Positions 35,686 through 47,575 of a stretch of DNA of 64,000 bases are shown piece after piece (the first letter of the stretch is position 1; each line of letters starts with the position of its first letter). The notes beneath the pieces were generated by a model. That model ran no database searches and had not been told where the DNA came from. It saw only the letters and a list, made by a program, of their open reading frames with translations. The translations under genes and the position numbers were made by a program. Where the stretch lies: assembly GCF_002967715.1 (NCBI RefSeq), contig NZ_PUIA01000016.1:620001-684000 (forward strand), in the 5' to 3' direction. Source of the stretch: Blastopirellula marina (GTDB lineage Bacteria; Planctomycetota; Planctomycetia; Pirellulales; Pirellulaceae).

Positions 35686-38600
35686 ATGCCAGGTCCTCGA
35701 TTCGCCGGCCGCCAGCACCCGATCTTCACCGACATCCAAAAGCGTATTCTGATTCTTGATGGTGCCATGGGGACCATGATTCAGAAGTATAAGCTGACCG
35801 AAGCCGATGTCCGCGGCAAACAGTTCGCCAATGCCGAGAAGGATCTGCGGAACTTCAGCGACCTGCTCTGTTTGACCAAGCCTGAGATCATTGAAGGAAT
35901 CCACCGCGAGTTCCTCGAGGCCGGGGCGAACATCATCGAGACCAACACCTTCGGCGCGACCCCCATCGCGATGGAAGAGTTCTCGCTGAGCGAATCGTTG
36001 GCCACCGATATCAACGTGGCCGCGGTGAAGCTGGCCAAGAAGGTGTGCGACGAGTTCAACGACCGCGATCCCAACAACCGCCGCTACGTTGCCGGTTCGA
36101 TCGGCCCCACCAGCAAGACCGCCTCGATCTCGCGTCGGATCGAAGACCCTGGCTTCCGCGATGTGACCTTCAATCAACTCGTCGATTCGTACCTGGTACA
36201 GATCCATGCGATGGTCGAAGCGGGTGTCGACATCCTCTTCCCCGAAACAACCTTCGATACGCTCAACTTGAAAGCGTGTCTATTCGCGATCGAGAAGTAC
36301 TATCGCGAAAAGGGAATCGAACTGCCGGTGATGACCTCGGTCACAATCACCGATGCCTCGGGACGAACCCTATCGGGTCAAACGGTGGAAGCGTTCTGGA
36401 ATTCGGTCTCCCACTTCCCGATGCTCAGCGTGGGGATCAACTGCGCCCTGGGTGCCGAGTTGATGCGTCCTTACGTGCAAGAGCTCTCGCAGATTTCGTC
36501 CTGCTATATCAGCTGCCATCCCAATGCCGGCTTGCCGAATGAAATGGGCGAGTACGACCAGACGCCCGATCAAATGGCGGCCACCATTCGCCAGTTCGCC
36601 GAGAACGGCTGGCTGAACATCGTCGGCGGTTGCTGCGGCAGTACGCCTGCCCATATCAAAGCGATCGCCGAAGCGGTTCGCGATATCGAACCTCGCCATC
36701 TGCACGAACTGCCGCACCTCACCCGCCTGAGCGGTCAGGAACCGTTCACGATCACCCCGAACACTAACTTCGTGATGATTGGCGAGCGAACCAACGTGAC
36801 CGGTTCGCGGCGGTTTGCCCGGCTGATTCGCGAAGAGCAATTCGAAGAAGCGATTGCCGTCGCTCTGCAACAGGTCGAAAGTGGTGCCAACGTCATCGAC
36901 GTGAACATGGACGATGCCTTGCTCGACGGCGAAGCGGCCATGACGCGTTACTTGAACCTGATCGCGGCCGAGCCAGATATCTGCAAAGTGCCGATCATGA
37001 TCGACAGTTCGAAGTGGTCGGTCATCGAAGCTGGCCTGCGCTGCGTGCAAGGGAAGTCGATCGTCAACTCGATCAGTTTGAAAGAAGGGGAAGAAGAGTT
37101 CCTCAACAAGGCTCGCTTGTGCCGCGATTACGGAGCCGCCGTCGTGGTGATGGCCTTCGACGAAGTGGGCCAGGCAGTCGAACTCGAACGCAAGGTCGAG
37201 ATTTGCAAACGTGCCTACGATCTGCTGGTCGAGAAGCTCGACTTTGAACCAACCGATATCATCTTCGACCCGAACATTTTGACGGTCGCCACCGGTATCG
37301 AAGAACACAACGACTACGCGATCAACTTCATCGAAGCGACGCGTAAGATCAAGGAAGTCTGCCCCGGGGCGAAGGTCTCTGGCGGTGTGAGCAACGTCTC
37401 GTTCTCGTTCCGCGGTAACGATGTCATTCGCGAAGCGATCCATGCGGTGTTCCTGTACCACGCCATCAAAGCGGGTCTCGACATGGGGATCGTCAACGCC
37501 GGACAGTTGGCCGTGTACGACGAAGTACCGGCCGACCTGAAAGACCTGATCGAAGACGTGCTGTTCAACAAGCGACCCGACGCGACCGAACGTCTCGTCG
37601 ATTTCGCCGAAACGGTCAAGCATCAAAAGGGTGCCGGGCCGAAGCAGGAAGATCTGGCGTGGCGAGAAGAACCGGTCGAAAAGCGATTGGCTCACTCGCT
37701 GGTCAAAGGGATCGATCGCTTTATCATCGAAGACACCGAAGAGTGCCGCCAGAACGTGGAACGTTGCCTGCATATCATCGAGGGCCCGCTGATGGACGGC
37801 ATGAACGTCGTCGGCGACTTGTTCGGTGCCGGCAAGATGTTCCTGCCGCAGGTGGTCAAAAGTGCTCGCGTGATGAAGAAGGCAGTTGCCTACCTGCTTC
37901 CCTTTATGGAGAAGGAAAAGGAAGAGCTGGGCACCACCGACGAAGATGCCCGCGGCAAGATTTTGATGGCGACCGTCAAAGGGGACGTGCACGACATCGG
38001 CAAGAATATCGTGGGCGTGGTTCTCGGCTGTAACAACTACGAGATCATCGACCTCGGTGTGATGGTTCATTGCGACAAGATCCTGGCCGCGGCCAAGGAA
38101 CATGGGGTCGACGTGATTGGTCTGTCCGGGCTCATTACGCCCAGCCTCGACGAGATGGTGCACGTCGCCGCCGAAATGCAGGCCGCCGGCATGAACATCC
38201 CACTGCTAATCGGCGGAGCCACGACCAGTGCCAAGCATACGGCCGTGAAGATTGCTCCGGTGTACGATCACGCCGTGGTGCATGTGCTCGATGCTTCGCG
38301 GAGCGTGGGTGTGGTCGATCAGTTGCTAAGCAAAGAGAACTCGCCGGCGTTTCTGGAAAAGAACCGCAAGCTGCAACAGGAGCTGGCCGAATCGTATCGC
38401 AAGCGTCAGGCGATCTCGCTTGTATCGCTGAAGCAGGCCCGCGAAAAGCACTTCGAAACCGACTGGGCCAGCGTCGATATCCCCACCCCATCGTTCACCG
38501 GCACGAAGACGCTGAAAGAATTTCCGCTGGAAACGCTTCGTGACTTCATCGACTGGTCGCCGTTCTTTAACTCGTGGGAACTAAAGGGGAAGTACCCCAA

Positions 38601-39396
38601 GATTTTCCAGGACGAGTACGTTGGCGAAGAGGCGAAGAAACTGTTCGACGATGCGAACGTGCTGTTGGATCGAATCATCGAAGAGAAGCTCTTTACCGCC
38701 AATGGGATCTTCGGCTTCTGGCCAGCGGCCGCCGACGGGGACGACATCATCATCTACGACCCCAACGACCCCGAGAAGGAGATCGAACGCTTCTTCACCC
38801 TGCGTCAGCAGTGGGAACGCAAGGGGCAAAGCGACTTCCGGGCTCTGTCCGATTACATCGCTCCGGTCGGAAGTGGTCGACGCGATTACCTGGGTGCTTT
38901 CGCCGTAACGACCGGGATTGGCTGTCAGGAGCTGGCATCCAAGTTCGATGCCGACCATGACGATTACAACTCGATCATGGCCAAGGCCCTGGCCGACCGA
39001 CTGGCCGAGGCGTTCGCCGAATGCTTGCACCTGGAAGCCCGCAAGGCTTGGAAGTTCGGCGAAGCGGAAGGGCTCACCAACGAGCAGCTCATCGACGAAG
39101 ACTACCGCGGCATTCGACCCGCCCCAGGTTACCCGGCTCAGCCTGACCACACCGAGAAATGGACCCTCTTCCGTTTGCTCAATGCGGAAAAGGAAACAGG
39201 CATTCAGCTGACCGAAAGCCTGGCGATGATGCCGGCGGCGAGCGTCTGCGGCATGTACTTCGCTCACCCGGCGGCTCGCTACTTCGCGATCCATCAGTTG
39301 GGCCGCGATCAGGTCGAAGACTACGCCAAACGCAAAGGAATGCCGCTGAAAGACGTCGAGAAGTGGCTCTCGCCGAACCTTTCGTACGATCCGTAA
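35686..39396 (+). CDS. metH: Cobalamin-dependent methionine synthase
   Basis: A 1236-residue, full-length MetH. In order: homocysteine-binding barrel ([10 protein letters not shown] near 30, zinc ligand [10 protein letters not shown] near 310), pterin-binding barrel ([11 protein letters not shown] near 367, later NVSFSFRG), cobalamin cap and B12-binding domain ([15 protein letters not shown], His ligand motif DxHxxG, near 767), and AdoMet-binding reactivation domain ([12 protein letters not shown] near 1144). It makes methionine from homocysteine and methyl-tetrahydrofolate. The long upstream gap (35367-35685) was checked for a B12 or SAH riboswitch; none was convincing. Confidence 0.98.
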   Translation: MPGPRFAGRQHPIFTDIQKRILILDGAMGTMIQKYKLTEADVRGKQFANAEKDLRNFSDLLCLTKPEIIEGIHREFLEAGANIIETNTFGATPIAMEEFSLSESLATDINVAAVKLAKKVCDEFNDRDPNNRRYVAGSIGPTSKTASISRRIEDPGFRDVTFNQLVDSYLVQIHAMVEAGVDILFPETTFDTLNLKACLFAIEKYYREKGIELPVMTSVTITDASGRTLSGQTVEAFWNSVSHFPMLSVGINCALGAELMRPYVQELSQISSCYISCHPNAGLPNEMGEYDQTPDQMAATIRQFAENGWLNIVGGCCGSTPAHIKAIAEAVRDIEPRHLHELPHLTRLSGQEPFTITPNTNFVMIGERTNVTGSRRFARLIREEQFEEAIAVALQQVESGANVIDVNMDDALLDGEAAMTRYLNLIAAEPDICKVPIMIDSSKWSVIEAGLRCVQGKSIVNSISLKEGEEEFLNKARLCRDYGAAVVVMAFDEVGQAVELERKVEICKRAYDLLVEKLDFEPTDIIFDPNILTVATGIEEHNDYAINFIEATRKIKEVCPGAKVSGGVSNVSFSFRGNDVIREAIHAVFLYHAIKAGLDMGIVNAGQLAVYDEVPADLKDLIEDVLFNKRPDATERLVDFAETVKHQKGAGPKQEDLAWREEPVEKRLAHSLVKGIDRFIIEDTEECRQNVERCLHIIEGPLMDGMNVVGDLFGAGKMFLPQVVKSARVMKKAVAYLLPFMEKEKEELGTTDEDARGKILMATVKGDVHDIGKNIVGVVLGCNNYEIIDLGVMVHCDKILAAAKEHGVDVIGLSGLITPSLDEMVHVAAEMQAAGMNIPLLIGGATTSAKHTAVKIAPVYDHAVVHVLDASRSVGVVDQLLSKENSPAFLEKNRKLQQELAESYRKRQAISLVSLKQAREKHFETDWASVDIPTPSFTGTKTLKEFPLETLRDFIDWSPFFNSWELKGKYPKIFQDEYVGEEAKKLFDDANVLLDRIIEEKLFTANGIFGFWPAAADGDDIIIYDPNDPEKEIERFFTLRQQWERKGQSDFRALSDYIAPVGSGRRDYLGAFAVTTGIGCQELASKFDADHDDYNSIMAKALADRLAEAFAECLHLEARKAWKFGEAEGLTNEQLIDEDYRGIRPAPGYPAQPDHTEKWTLFRLLNAEKETGIQLTESLAMMPAASVCGMYFAHPAARYFAIHQLGRDQVEDYAKRKGMPLKDVEKWLSPNLSYDP

Positions 39397-39463
39397 GATC
39401 CGCTATGCTGACGCCGGTAGCCATCCTGCGAATGTAGCGATCTCTACTAAATGGCGTAGGGCA

Positions 39464-40291
39464 CTACGTCGTGCCGACGGCGTTGACGTTGCCGCTACTG
39501 GCGTTCTTGGGGGATAGCACCAGGAACTTGCTTTGGTTGTGGTCGGTGACGTCGAACGCGGCCACCTTGCCAATCAAGCTGAAGTGACGCACGAAGCCCT
39601 TGGCGGGGATGATCAGATTATCGTCCTGCACCTTTGTGGCGATCGCTTCGTCGGCAGTCGCACGGACGAACTTGATGAGAATGCGGCCGGTGGGTGGATC
39701 GTAGCCGAGCACGGCGTAATCCATCCGGGCACGCTTGTTCTCGATGTTCTTCAGTGGGATGACCAGGTCGCCGTTCATCTTGCGAACGTACGCGGGGCTG
39801 CGGGTCTTAGCGTCGTTCTTGGGGGAATACATCTGGAAGGCCGTTTCCATGCCTTCGACGTTATCATCGGCCAGGAACTGAATGATATCGGAAATCGAAA
39901 GCACACCGGCGAGGATTCGATGTTCGTCGACGACCGGCAGGCAGCCGATCTTATTGGTGGCCAGCACATAAGCGGCGCGGGCCAGCGGAATTTCGGGACC
40001 GACGGTGATTGGCTTCTCGATGCTGATCAGTTGTTCGACACGCTTGTGAACGACTTCCTGACCTTCCGGCTTCATGGCACTCATCAGCGCACGCACGATA
40101 TCGCGCTGGGAAACGACCCCCAAGACTTGCTTGGCGTTATCGACGACCACCACGCGGCGTAACGAATATCGAGCCATCAGGTCCGCGACAATATTGACGT
40201 GAGTGCCTACGGTCGCGGTATGCACCTTAACCGACATCACGTCCTTGACGGTACCCTGCAATTGCTTCGAGATCGTTTCGATAGCGGTCAT
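39464..40291 (-). CDS. CBS-pair regulatory protein
   Basis: A 275-residue protein from ATG 40291 with AGGGAAG upstream; a longer open frame reaches 40351. Two CBS motifs occupy about 15-155 (VKDVMSVKVHTATVGTHVNIVADLMARYSLRRVVVVD and then ITVGPEIPLARAAYVLATNKIGCLPVVD). A C-terminal ~110-residue domain follows (GDLVIPLKNIENKRARMDYAVLGYDPPTGRILIKFVRA, VAAFDVTDHN) which is not a known CBS partner to me. CBS pairs usually bind adenine nucleotides and sense energy state. It is 68 bp beyond the end of metH and convergent with it. Confidence 0.87.
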   Translation of the reverse strand: MTAIETISKQLQGTVKDVMSVKVHTATVGTHVNIVADLMARYSLRRVVVVDNAKQVLGVVSQRDIVRALMSAMKPEGQEVVHKRVEQLISIEKPITVGPEIPLARAAYVLATNKIGCLPVVDEHRILAGVLSISDIIQFLADDNVEGMETAFQMYSPKNDAKTRSPAYVRKMNGDLVIPLKNIENKRARMDYAVLGYDPPTGRILIKFVRATADEAIATKVQDDNLIIPAKGFVRHFSLIGKVAAFDVTDHNQSKFLVLSPKNASSGNVNAVGTT

Positions 40292-40611
40292 ACTTCCCTG
40301 GCGTCTTCTCAAGTTTCCGGTCGAGAGAGGGGCCGAGTGGCCTGCCCTCAAGCGACTCTATCGTCGTGGATGAAAAAGATTAGAACCGACGGGCTGCCCA
40401 GCACGATTGCCGCTCGTGCTTTTACTCCTGGTCGGTCGGTGAAACTATAGCATCGAAATGTGTCGGTGGATGAGGACGATACGTAACGTCCTTAAACCCG
40501 CGGGGTATCCACCGCAAAGAAGCAGACCGCTAGTAACGATTACAGCGGTTGAAGGGAATATCGGCAGGCAATTCCCCGCACGATGTGTGGCTTGTCGCGA
40601 AGTGGACAGGC
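40292..40611. other. Intergenic stretch, nothing recognised
   Basis: About 320 bp between the CBS gene start and the end of the LRR gene, both on the minus strand. It should carry the promoter of the CBS gene, but no clear -35/-10 pair stands out. No repeat or hairpin with a T-run was seen. Confidence 0.35.
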
Positions 40612-41685
40612 CTAATTTTCCGGCATGTAAACGTGCTGGATTTCCGTTTCCGGCAGCTTCGTGGCCAGGGCCGCGGCTCCTTCGTCGGTGACGCCGGTTC
40701 GCGTGACAATCAGCGTTTTGAGCTGCGTCATCGGCGCAAGCTTCTGGAGCCCCTCGTTGGTCAGGGCCGTCGAACCCAGATGCAGCCAGGTAACGTTGGG
40801 CAGCTTGGTCAGCTCCTCGATCTGGGCATCGCCGATCGAGTTGCGATCGAGATTGAGCCATTCAAGCGTCGTTAGCTTGGCTACGTTGGGAAGGGAAGCG
40901 TCGGTGATCTTGGTCGCCCACAGGTTCAGCTTCTTCAGGCCGGCGTAGCCCAACAGATGTTCGACCGCCGTATCGCTGAAGTTAGTTTCGCTGACGTCGA
41001 GATCTTCCAGCGAGGTCAGGTCGCCGAGGGCCGCGAAGCCGCTGCCGTCGATCTTGGTCCCACGCAGGCGAATCCGCTTCAGCTTGGTAAACGGAGCCAG
41101 GCTTGCCAGGTTGGCTTCCTGGAATGGGGTGCCGAACAGGTACAGTTCTTCCAGTTGTTTCAGGCCTGCCAGGCTCTCGAGCGAGCTTCCTTCGACCGCC
41201 GTTTCGTCGAGCCCCAGCACCTTCAGTTGTTCCAGCCGGCTGACTTGCCGCAGGTCGGCATCGGTGATCGGATTGCCCCGAAATTGCAGGCTCTTCAGCT
41301 TGGTGCACTTGGCAATCTGATCGAGCGCCGTGCCGGTGACTTTCGTTTCGCGCAGGTCGAGTATCTGTAGATCCTTGGGCGAGCCCACTGCCTTCAGCAT
41401 GGCGTTATCGACGGGGCAGCCTCGCAGCAGCAGCTTCTGCAGCTTGGGCAGCGTGCCGATCCGCTTCATCAGGTTCTCGTCGATCGGCTTGCCGGAAAAA
41501 TCGACCAGCACGACTGCCCCACTGGCATCTTTATCGATTCGCCCCCCTGCGTTGACGATCATTGCTTCAGCCGCGCGCTCATCTTGCGTGGGTGCCTGGG
41601 CAGCGGGCGGGGAGTCTGTTGGTACATCGCCGGAAGAGCAGCCAATTACCAATGTGCACAGCAGGAGGGGAAGCAGTAGACGCAT
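40612..41685 (-). CDS. LRR-domain lipoprotein
   Basis: A 357-residue protein from ATG 41685; the frame is open to 41859 but the lipobox fixes the start. The signal peptide ends in LVIGC (Cys near residue 16), so it is a lipoprotein. Residues ~50-355 are leucine-rich repeats of about 23 residues (LPKLQKLLLRGCPVDNAMLKAVGS; LEQLKVLGLDETAVEGSSLESLAG; and more), forming a curved binding surface. Such LRR lipoproteins are abundant in planctomycetes. The ligand is unknown. Confidence 0.85.
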   Translation of the reverse strand: MRLLLPLLLCTLVIGCSSGDVPTDSPPAAQAPTQDERAAEAMIVNAGGRIDKDASGAVVLVDFSGKPIDENLMKRIGTLPKLQKLLLRGCPVDNAMLKAVGSPKDLQILDLRETKVTGTALDQIAKCTKLKSLQFRGNPITDADLRQVSRLEQLKVLGLDETAVEGSSLESLAGLKQLEELYLFGTPFQEANLASLAPFTKLKRIRLRGTKIDGSGFAALGDLTSLEDLDVSETNFSDTAVEHLLGYAGLKKLNLWATKITDASLPNVAKLTTLEWLNLDRNSIGDAQIEELTKLPNVTWLHLGSTALTNEGLQKLAPMTQLKTLIVTRTGVTDEGAAALATKLPETEIQHVYMPEN

Positions 41686-41765
41686 GATCGAGGGTCCTCT
41701 AGAGAAGCCAGTCGCGGAGGTTCTCACTATTCTATCGCTTTTTGCCGAACGGAGGCACTGGGATT

Positions 41766-43019
41766 TCAGACAGAAACTCCGGCCACATAGCCGCTCGACC
41801 AGGCCCATTGAAAATTGAACCCGCCAATGCGTCCGTCGACGTCGCAGATCTCGCCGCACAGATGCAGCCCCGGGGTGACGCGCGATTGCATCGTCTTCAG
41901 TTCGATCTGCGCAAGAGGCACACCCCCGGCCGTCACTTCCGCGACCTTGAAGCCCAGCGTGCCGGTGACATCCAAGGGATAATTGCAGACTGCCGTTACC
42001 AGGTTCTTCCGCTGCATCTTCGACAGATCGACGCCAGTTTGCTCAGGCGGAATGTCAGCGTAGGTCAGCAGATGATCGACCAGCCGGTCCGGCAGACGCT
42101 CGCGCAGAAGGCCGCGGATCGAACGCCGACCGAGCGACTGAAGCTCGGCCTGCAGGGCATCCTCGTTGAACTCAGGCAGCCAACTGGCACTCAGGCGAAC
42201 GGCTCTTTCGGACGAAGCAGCGATCCAGTGGCGACTCATATCGAGCACTGCCGGCCCTGAGAGCCCTTTGTGCGTCAGCAGCATATCGCCGTGAACCGTT
42301 TCAATTCGCTTGCCGCTCGTTTCGCTTAGCTGCAGCATGGCTGGCAGGGCAATGCCGGAGAGTTGCTTCAGTGGATCGCCGTCGGCCAGTTGCAGGGGAA
42401 CCAGCGCGGGGAAGATCTTCGGCGTGAGCTCATGCCCCAGCCGCCGCACGATTTCCAGGCCGTGGCCGTCGCTGCCGGTTTGCGGAACGCTTTTGCCGCC
42501 GGTTGCCAGGATCAGCTTCGGGGCGACTAAGTGTCCCCAGGGGCCGGCGATCTCGAAGTGAGGTCGCTCGTCTGCTGCAGATGGGGGGCGAATGTTTTCG
42601 ACGCGGTGGTTCAAGAAGATCTTGACCCCCAGCCGTTCGACTTCCGCCAGCATCGCATCGAGAACGGTGCGTGCTTTGTCGGTGGTGGGGAACAGCTTGC
42701 CGGTTGGTTCTCGCTTCAGTTTGACGCCCAGCTCGGCGAAGAACTCGATCGTCTGCGGCTGGGTGAAACGTCCCAGGACCTTCTTGATGGCGTTGGGGGA
42801 ACTGCCGCAGAAGTCGGCTGGGGTGACCTTTTCGTTGGTCACGTTGCAGCGGCCTCCCCCGGCAATGAGGATCTTGGCCCCAATCCGCTTGGCCCCATCC
42901 AGGATGACGATGCGGCGATCGGGATTGGTTCGCCCGGCCCAAATGGCCGCAAACAGCCCGGCCGCGCCACCACCCACGATGGCTAGGTCGGCTCGGTTTG
43001 ACGTCTTCGATTCACTCAA
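41766..43019 (-). CDS. BaiN/HI0933-family NAD(P)/FAD-dependent oxidoreductase
   Basis: A 417-residue flavoprotein. The likely start is TTG 43019; the frame continues to GTG 43130 without a signal. The FAD motif is IVGGGAAGLFAAIWAG and next come LDGAKRIGAKILIAGGGRCNVTN (HI0933 family mark), WGHLVAPKLILATGGKSVPQTGSDGHG and a C-terminal IGGFNFQWAWSSGYVAG. Members of this family include enzymes once called aminoacetone oxidases and bile-acid reductases; the substrate here is not known. Confidence 0.86.
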   Translation of the reverse strand: MSESKTSNRADLAIVGGGAAGLFAAIWAGRTNPDRRIVILDGAKRIGAKILIAGGGRCNVTNEKVTPADFCGSSPNAIKKVLGRFTQPQTIEFFAELGVKLKREPTGKLFPTTDKARTVLDAMLAEVERLGVKIFLNHRVENIRPPSAADERPHFEIAGPWGHLVAPKLILATGGKSVPQTGSDGHGLEIVRRLGHELTPKIFPALVPLQLADGDPLKQLSGIALPAMLQLSETSGKRIETVHGDMLLTHKGLSGPAVLDMSRHWIAASSERAVRLSASWLPEFNEDALQAELQSLGRRSIRGLLRERLPDRLVDHLLTYADIPPEQTGVDLSKMQRKNLVTAVCNYPLDVTGTLGFKVAEVTAGGVPLAQIELKTMQSRVTPGLHLCGEICDVDGRIGGFNFQWAWSSGYVAGVSV

Positions 43020-43211
43020 TGCATGGTTCCCCTTGGTGCCCTGTAATGTGGTTGCCGGGAAGGCCGATGACAAGGGGCTGGCAGGTAAACTGGCATATCG
43101 ATCGTCTGTCTTTCTATAATCAGGAGGCACCGTTACCCGCGTAGGCGGCCTGCGGTTACCTATTAATATGAACAGTTGCAGTGTACGAAGTTGGATCCCT
43201 ATCGAGATTTC

Positions 43212-44561
43212 ATGATGGAGCGAATCGTCGCACTTTTGATCGCGGTTATGTTATCGAGCGTGCTTGTGGCCGAGGACCGCACGCCAGATCCGCAGGCCGG
43301 GTACGATCACCTGATCAATACGCCGTATCTGCCGCCGTACTTCGATCAGGAGACCTTCGACAATGTCTGGAAGGTATGGCCGAAGGCATTGCGGGACGAG
43401 GCCGAACAAGCCGATGCCGACACGCGGCGACGCATGGCGTTCGAGCGGTACGGTCTGACGGGCCGGCCTGAGGACCCGACCAAGCCGCTGCAATATGTGG
43501 TCGATCCAAAAGGGAACTGGACGCTCAACTGTTTCTCGTGTCACGGCGGGCAGGTCGATGGGAAGACGATTCCCGGTTTGCCGAACAATCGGTTCGACTT
43601 CGCCGGGATCACCGACGAGATTCGCCTGGCCAAGGCCCTGCTGGGAAAGAAGCTGGTCCCAACCGATTACAGCTCGCTCGTCTTCCCGATGGGGAACAAT
43701 AAAGGAACAACCAACGCGGTGAACTTTGGCGTGGCGCTGCTTTCGCTGCGCGACGCCGATTTGAACTTCGTGCCGGGTGCCAGCTTTCCGAAGATGCTGC
43801 ATCACGATATGGAACCTCCGCCGTGGTGGCATTTCGCCAAGAAGGAAAACATCTACCTCGATGGCTTCGCCCCCAAGGGGCATCGGGGGCTCTTGCAGTT
43901 CACGCTCGTGAGGGATAACAAGGCCAAAGCGTTTCGCGATCGGGAAGAGGACTTCCGCGATGTGTACGCTTACTTGAGTTCGCTCGCAGCTCCCAAGTAC
44001 CCAGGCCCAGTCGACCAGGCGAAAGCAGACAAAGGCCGGATCGTTTTCACCAGTCACTGTAGTGAGTGTCACGGCACCTACGGCGACAAAGCCGAGTACC
44101 CCGAACGTATGGTCCCGATCGACGAGGTGAAGACCGATCGGGCCCGCTTGGATTCGCTGACGCCAGCCCACCGCGAAGGGTACGGCCAAAGCTGGTTCAA
44201 TACTTATGGCGAGCAAAAAGGACTGATCGCCGATCCCGCCGGTTACGTGGCACCACCGCTGGATGGTGTGTGGGCTTCGGCTCCTTATCTGCATAACGGA
44301 TCGGTGCCGACACTGTGGCATCTGCTGCATCCTGACAAACGGCCCCCGGTTTGGCGGTGGAAGGACCTGGACTATGACCACCAACATATGGGCATTTCGG
44401 TCGAAGTACTTAATGAGGTGCCAAGCGGGCTGTCATCCATCGACAAACGTGAAGTCTTTGATACGTCGCGCTTTGGTAAGAGTGCTGCGGGGCACGACTT
44501 CCCCAATGTGCTGGATGAACGGGAAAAAGAGGACCTCCTCGAGTATCTGAAAACCCTCTGA
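43212..44561 (+). CDS. Diheme cytochrome c-like secreted protein
   Basis: A 449-residue protein from ATG 43212 (MMERIVALLIAVMLSSVLVA signal peptide). Two CxxCH sites are seen, CFSCH near 107 and CSECH near 284. Near them lie MLHHDMEPPPWWHFAK and SAPYLHNGSVPTLWHLL, the latter typical of MauG/cytochrome c peroxidase-like or CXXCH oxidoreductases of the SoxA/DHOR type. It is likely a periplasmic electron-transfer enzyme; the partner is unknown. Confidence 0.85.
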   Translation: MMERIVALLIAVMLSSVLVAEDRTPDPQAGYDHLINTPYLPPYFDQETFDNVWKVWPKALRDEAEQADADTRRRMAFERYGLTGRPEDPTKPLQYVVDPKGNWTLNCFSCHGGQVDGKTIPGLPNNRFDFAGITDEIRLAKALLGKKLVPTDYSSLVFPMGNNKGTTNAVNFGVALLSLRDADLNFVPGASFPKMLHHDMEPPPWWHFAKKENIYLDGFAPKGHRGLLQFTLVRDNKAKAFRDREEDFRDVYAYLSSLAAPKYPGPVDQAKADKGRIVFTSHCSECHGTYGDKAEYPERMVPIDEVKTDRARLDSLTPAHREGYGQSWFNTYGEQKGLIADPAGYVAPPLDGVWASAPYLHNGSVPTLWHLLHPDKRPPVWRWKDLDYDHQHMGISVEVLNEVPSGLSSIDKREVFDTSRFGKSAAGHDFPNVLDEREKEDLLEYLKTL

Positions 44562-44717
44562 TTTTCGGGCGAAAACAGGCCACTTGCCCCCTGGATGGCC
44601 CCTCTACCAGATTGACACGGTAGGGGGACTCGATACCATGAAACTCTGAGCGAAAGCCTTTAAAAATTCAGCGGTTACGACCAAAACCGCGTCACACGAA
44701 ACAGGCCGGCGGCCTGA

Positions 44718-46073
<1,356 letters not shown>

Positions 46074-46360
46074 TCCCTCGGCCCACGCAGCAAGCACGCC
46101 CAAGCCAACTTGGGCGTGGTGTTTTGGTGGGCTGCTGGGTTTCGTGCCCGGTGTTACCTAGCGGATCACAAACTCGCCCCGGCGGGGAGAGAGTTAGGGT
46201 GAGGGGTGTTTCGCCAGCAGACATTCCAATGGAAAACGTCGGACGCGAACAGCGCAGCCAGTCGCACCAGACACAACGCTAACCCGCGGCCTTTGAGATG
46301 GAGATCGCATTTGCTGCGGTCCATTATGGCAACGCCATGTGCGCGCGCAATCTTCTTCTC
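46074..46360. repeat. Repeat-rich stretch downstream of thiC
   Basis: Contains the REP palindrome CACGCCCAAG-CCAA-CTTGGGCGTG (46095-46118), which can also end thiC transcripts since GTGTTTT follows. Then comes a purine block, GGGGAGAGAGTTAGGGTGAGG around 46184-46204, of a type also present in the block at 61891-61980. No gene was seen here. Confidence 0.65.
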
Positions 46361-46565
46361 GCCAGCCCCAAAGGGGCGACCGTTCATAGCCAGGGGTGGA
46401 AACCCCTGGAAAGCGATCTCATTAAACACATCTTAAGCCCTGAAAGGGCGGTCGAACCGGTGCGCGCACACTCGGCCGCCCCCTTGGGGCTTAGGACTCG
46501 ATGTTGGTGGCACGGGTACCAGGGGCTGCCGCCCCTGGCTATTAACGGTCGCTCCGTTGGAGCTG
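46361..46565. repeat. Nested inverted-repeat (foldback) element
   Basis: The left end reads GGGGCGACCGTTCATAGCC with a hairpin CCAGGGGT-GGAA-ACCCCTGG (46390-46409). The right end, reversed, reads GGAGCGACCGTTAATAGCC with hairpin CCAGGGGC-TGCC-GCCCCTGG (46519-46538). Inside lies a second inverted pair based on TTAAGCCC / GGGCTTAG. The whole ~205 bp could fold into one branched stem. It ends at the stop codon of the next gene. Sequences like this are interspersed in planctomycete genomes. Confidence 0.7.
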
Positions 46566-46568
46566 ACA

Positions 46569-47543
46569 TTAGCCTGGCGGGCCGCGTTCGTTGGCGTGAG
46601 GCGTTTCGTGTTTAAACTCGACGGTCGGCTCGTCGATCGACTTGGCAGATGACGCGTAAACCAACTCGCCAGATGAAACGTTGCTCAACGTTTCGGACGA
46701 CACACCAGACGATTCCCCGGGTGCCAAGCCCAAGTCTGCTTGGGCGTGCGGAGCGCCGGTTGGCAGTTCGCTCGCATTACATGTCGGGGCGCTCACATTC
46801 GCTTCACTTAACAAACGTGTTGCCGTTAGCGCTGGTTGTCGTGGTTGCGTTTGGAAGGGCAGGAGTTCCGGGTTCAACTCGAACAACTCTTGTTCCAGCC
46901 GATCCAGCTCGGCCTGCTTCGCGCAGATTTCTCCCTGCAATTGCCGGTCCAGCTTCTGCAATCGGTAATAGGTCCACGCGTAGAGCCGCGCCAACTCGTA
47001 CGTCCAGGCCTCTTCGGGCGGGCGTTTCATGCGCCGCAGTTGCCATTCCCGTTCGCGCGTGTTGTCGTCGCGTTCGCGCGGTGCTCGGTACGCAGGCGGT
47101 TTCCGCGGTTTCTTGGCCTGGGGGACGACCCAGGGAGGTCGCATGTCGGGGAACTGGTGGGCGGCGACCTCGGGGTCGATCGGTTCGACGAGCGGGTCGG
47201 CCCGGTACGTTAGCCGGTTGGGGTCTGGCACGTAGACGAACGGCTCAGGCGGCGGTTCTTCCTCTTGCGGAGGTTTGTGATCGCCTCGTTCTTCGGCCTC
47301 TTGCCGGGCAATCATTTCTTCCAAGGCCGCGCACGTTCGCCGCGGGTCTCCTTTGGGAGAGACGCGGACCTGGTTGGCCTGTTGGAAGATGGTCATCTCT
47401 TCGATCGGGCGATCGGGGATGACCATCAGGACTTCACCACAGCAGGGGCAGATGATGCGGTTCCCATCGCGCACGGCAACCTGCGGAGTCTGGCTGTGAT
47501 GGCCGGCTCCGGGGGGTTCAGGTTGGGGGTCGGGATGGGACAT
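46569..47543 (-). CDS. Hypothetical Pro/Glu/Arg-rich protein with a CPCC motif
   Basis: A 324-residue protein from ATG 47543; the frame is open to 47669 through a mobile element, so that start is unlikely. A short motif IICPCCGEVLMVI is near residue 31 and could bind a metal with other ligands, though a second Cys pair is missing. The middle is Pro-rich (EEEPPPEPFVYVPDPNRL) and a helical stretch follows (ELARLYAWTYYRLQKLDRQLQGEICAKQ). The C-terminal 100 residues are Ser/Glu-rich. No family was recognised. It has a foldback repeat at its 3' end and a MITE upstream. Confidence 0.7.
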   Translation of the reverse strand: MSHPDPQPEPPGAGHHSQTPQVAVRDGNRIICPCCGEVLMVIPDRPIEEMTIFQQANQVRVSPKGDPRRTCAALEEMIARQEAEERGDHKPPQEEEPPPEPFVYVPDPNRLTYRADPLVEPIDPEVAAHQFPDMRPPWVVPQAKKPRKPPAYRAPRERDDNTREREWQLRRMKRPPEEAWTYELARLYAWTYYRLQKLDRQLQGEICAKQAELDRLEQELFELNPELLPFQTQPRQPALTATRLLSEANVSAPTCNASELPTGAPHAQADLGLAPGESSGVSSETLSNVSSGELVYASSAKSIDEPTVEFKHETPHANERGPPG

Positions 47544-47575
47544 TTTTCTTGTGGGTTGGGTGGAAATGGTGTTCG

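Noticed and set aside
36370-38163. 597-residue minus-strand open frame
   Set aside because: A shadow of metH: the plus-strand product has every MetH motif, while the minus frame is low in meaning (many His, Asp, Gln, Arg and no motif).
46649-47422. 257-residue plus-strand open frame opposite the CPCC protein
   Set aside because: Arg/Pro/Ser-rich as expected for an antisense frame; the minus-strand gene has a better start and motif.
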